Below, one piece after another: positions 63,098-64,000 of a stretch of DNA of 64,000 nucleotides. The DNA is from Paraburkholderia azotifigens (lineage in GTDB: Bacteria > Pseudomonadota > Gammaproteobacteria > Burkholderiales > Burkholderiaceae). Within the stretch, counting starts at the first letter, position 1, and every line of letters begins with the position of its first letter. The notes below the pieces were generated by a model. It worked only from the letters and a program-made list of their open reading frames with translations, was not told the DNA's origin and searched no databases. Made by a program: the position numbers and the translations under genes. The stretch covers positions 186,001 through 250,000 of the forward strand of contig NZ_VOQS01000003.1 in the NCBI RefSeq assembly GCF_007995085.1, in the 5' to 3' direction.

Positions 63098-63604
63098 ACC
63101 GGGCTGCACTTTACCGTTGAGCACGCCGCATTCGAAGCCGGTCGGCAGGATGTCGCTCAGCATCACCAGCGACTCGTCATCGGCATCGTCCGGAATCCGG
63201 TACAGGCTGGTGTCCGCGTAAGGAATACGGACGTATTCGGCCTGCGTGCCGTCGATCTTATTGCCCAGTATCCATCCACCGCTCGTGCAGTGCGAATACA
63301 TCTGCTTGCGGCAATACACGCATTTCCCGCACGAGGTGATGCACGAAATCAGAACACGCTCGCCCGGTCTGAATGTCGTCACGGACGGGCCGATCTGATG
63401 GACCACGCCTAATCCCTCGTGACCCAGCACACGGCCAGGCTGACAACTCGGGACGTCGCCGTTGAGGATGTGCAAATCCGTGCCGCAGATTGTCGTCCTC
63501 GTTACCTTCACGATCGCGTCCGTCGAGGCCGAGATTTCCGGTACGGGACGCTGTTCGAGGGCCTTGTCTGACGATCCTTGATATACAAGTACAAGTGCTC
63601 TCAT
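63068..63604 (-). pseudogene. Zinc-dependent alcohol dehydrogenase, truncated
   Basis: From the ATG at 63604 (GGAGA upstream) about 169 residues match the N-terminal half of medium-chain Zn alcohol dehydrogenases: catalytic Cys in TTICGTDLHIL, GHEGLGVV, structural zinc cysteines in SCITSCGKCVYCRKQMYSHC, and DILPTGFECGVLNGKVQPG. Just there the frame runs into the ndvB fragment and ends as RRGRNRAAY, so the Rossmann NAD-binding half is missing. It cannot be an active oxidoreductase. Confidence 0.85.
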
Positions 63605-63617
63605 TTCGATCTCTCCG

Positions 63618-64000
63618 TCATGGGGGCGGGCAGTCACTACAGGTTGATGAATTCGTGCATCGTGATTGGCAGTGCCCTATGGGGCCGCAGACGCTACGCC
63701 ACCCATTCCTTTCAGGCGCAACGCCACCCTTTTCATCCGACCAGTACCCTACCTTGCCATAGAACGCGTACAGCTGCGTTTCGAAATCGCGCTCCAGTGG
63801 AATCCTGTTGTCGTAGGCCGGACTGCTTTTGATGGCGTCGCGTGTCAGTTTTGTCGAAACAGTGGACTCGAACCAGTCGATCAAGGATATCCACTCCGTT
63901 GCCAGTAACGCTTCCCTTGACGGCCACCAGTTTTGCGTGTCGACGGTGAGATAGCGAATGGTCCAGGCTTCATCGTCGAAGATGAATCCGGACACGTGGC
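63618..64000 (-). CDS. PRC-barrel protein, partial (second copy, N-terminus off window)
   Basis: The frame is open to the window edge. VSGFIFDDEAWTIRYLTVDTQ and YDNRIPLERDFETQLYAFYGK match the PRC-barrel protein at 49992 almost residue for residue over about 100 positions. After YWSDEK the C-terminus diverges (GGVAPERNGWRSVCG) in a way that suggests an indel relative to the other copy. It supports a duplicated ndvB-crp-PRC block. Confidence 0.8.
   Translation of the reverse strand, partial: HVSGFIFDDEAWTIRYLTVDTQNWWPSREALLATEWISLIDWFESTVSTKLTRDAIKSSPAYDNRIPLERDFETQLYAFYGKVGYWSDEKGGVAPERNGWRSVCGPIGHCQSRCTNSSTCSDCPPP

Overview
The window looks like a chromosome segment of a Paraburkholderia-type member of the Burkholderiaceae. 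The evidence is high GC, Burkholderia-type glycine-betaine catabolism genes, a class II ribonucleotide reductase, phasins with a PHB-depolymerase-like esterase, and a hairpin-rich intergenic repeat of a kind I associate with that group. The taxonomic call is inference from gene content.

Region 1 (1-6002) is the glycine-betaine/dimethylglycine locus. On the minus strand glyA, an M19-type dipeptidase, a V4R/DUF5943-like protein and dgcA (running off the window) form a tight operon. A GbdR-like GlxA/AraC regulator is transcribed away from it, with a candidate sigma-54 promoter in front. Region 2 (6003-10565) is a long imperfect palindromic repeat interrupted by an IS5-family element, then nrdJ.

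Region 3 (about 10.6-24.3 kb) is an accessory island. It starts with a 22-bp direct-repeat array and a perfect hairpin and ends with a tyrosine recombinase divergent from a KfrA-like coiled-coil protein. Between lies a minus-strand block of conflict genes: an apparently intact ABC three-component operon (nuclease-like/CTD protein, middle component, DUF3732 SMC-like ATPase with a zinc hook), a SEFIR gene with an out-of-frame N-terminal partner, a HEPN/RES gene carrying two frameshifts, a STAND/NACHT NTPase split by an IS, and an Xre regulator. The ABC-3C operon is the best candidate for a poorly characterised working system. Its neighbours look like decayed defence genes.

Region 4 (24.5-64 kb) is a stress and envelope neighbourhood: glycosyltransferase, DUF2252, response regulator, PHB-depolymerase-like esterase, two phasins, DUF892 ferritin-like protein, alpha/beta hydrolase, Mn-catalase, RsbRD-type histidine kinase, fatty acid desaturase, a giant cyclic beta-1,2-glucan synthase (NdvB), Crp/Fnr regulator, PRC-barrel protein, SYLF lipoprotein, DUF3309, HicB-like protein, second histidine kinase, DUF1488, CspA and many small proteins. 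Its right part is rearranged. An IS3 element abuts the SYLF gene, and an IS21 element sits in codon 3-4 of a second crp copy with a 5-bp target duplication. Further along are a second crp fragment, a 5' fragment of ndvB joined to a truncated zinc alcohol dehydrogenase, and a second PRC-barrel gene at the window edge. Together these look like a degenerate second copy of the ndvB-crp-PRC block.
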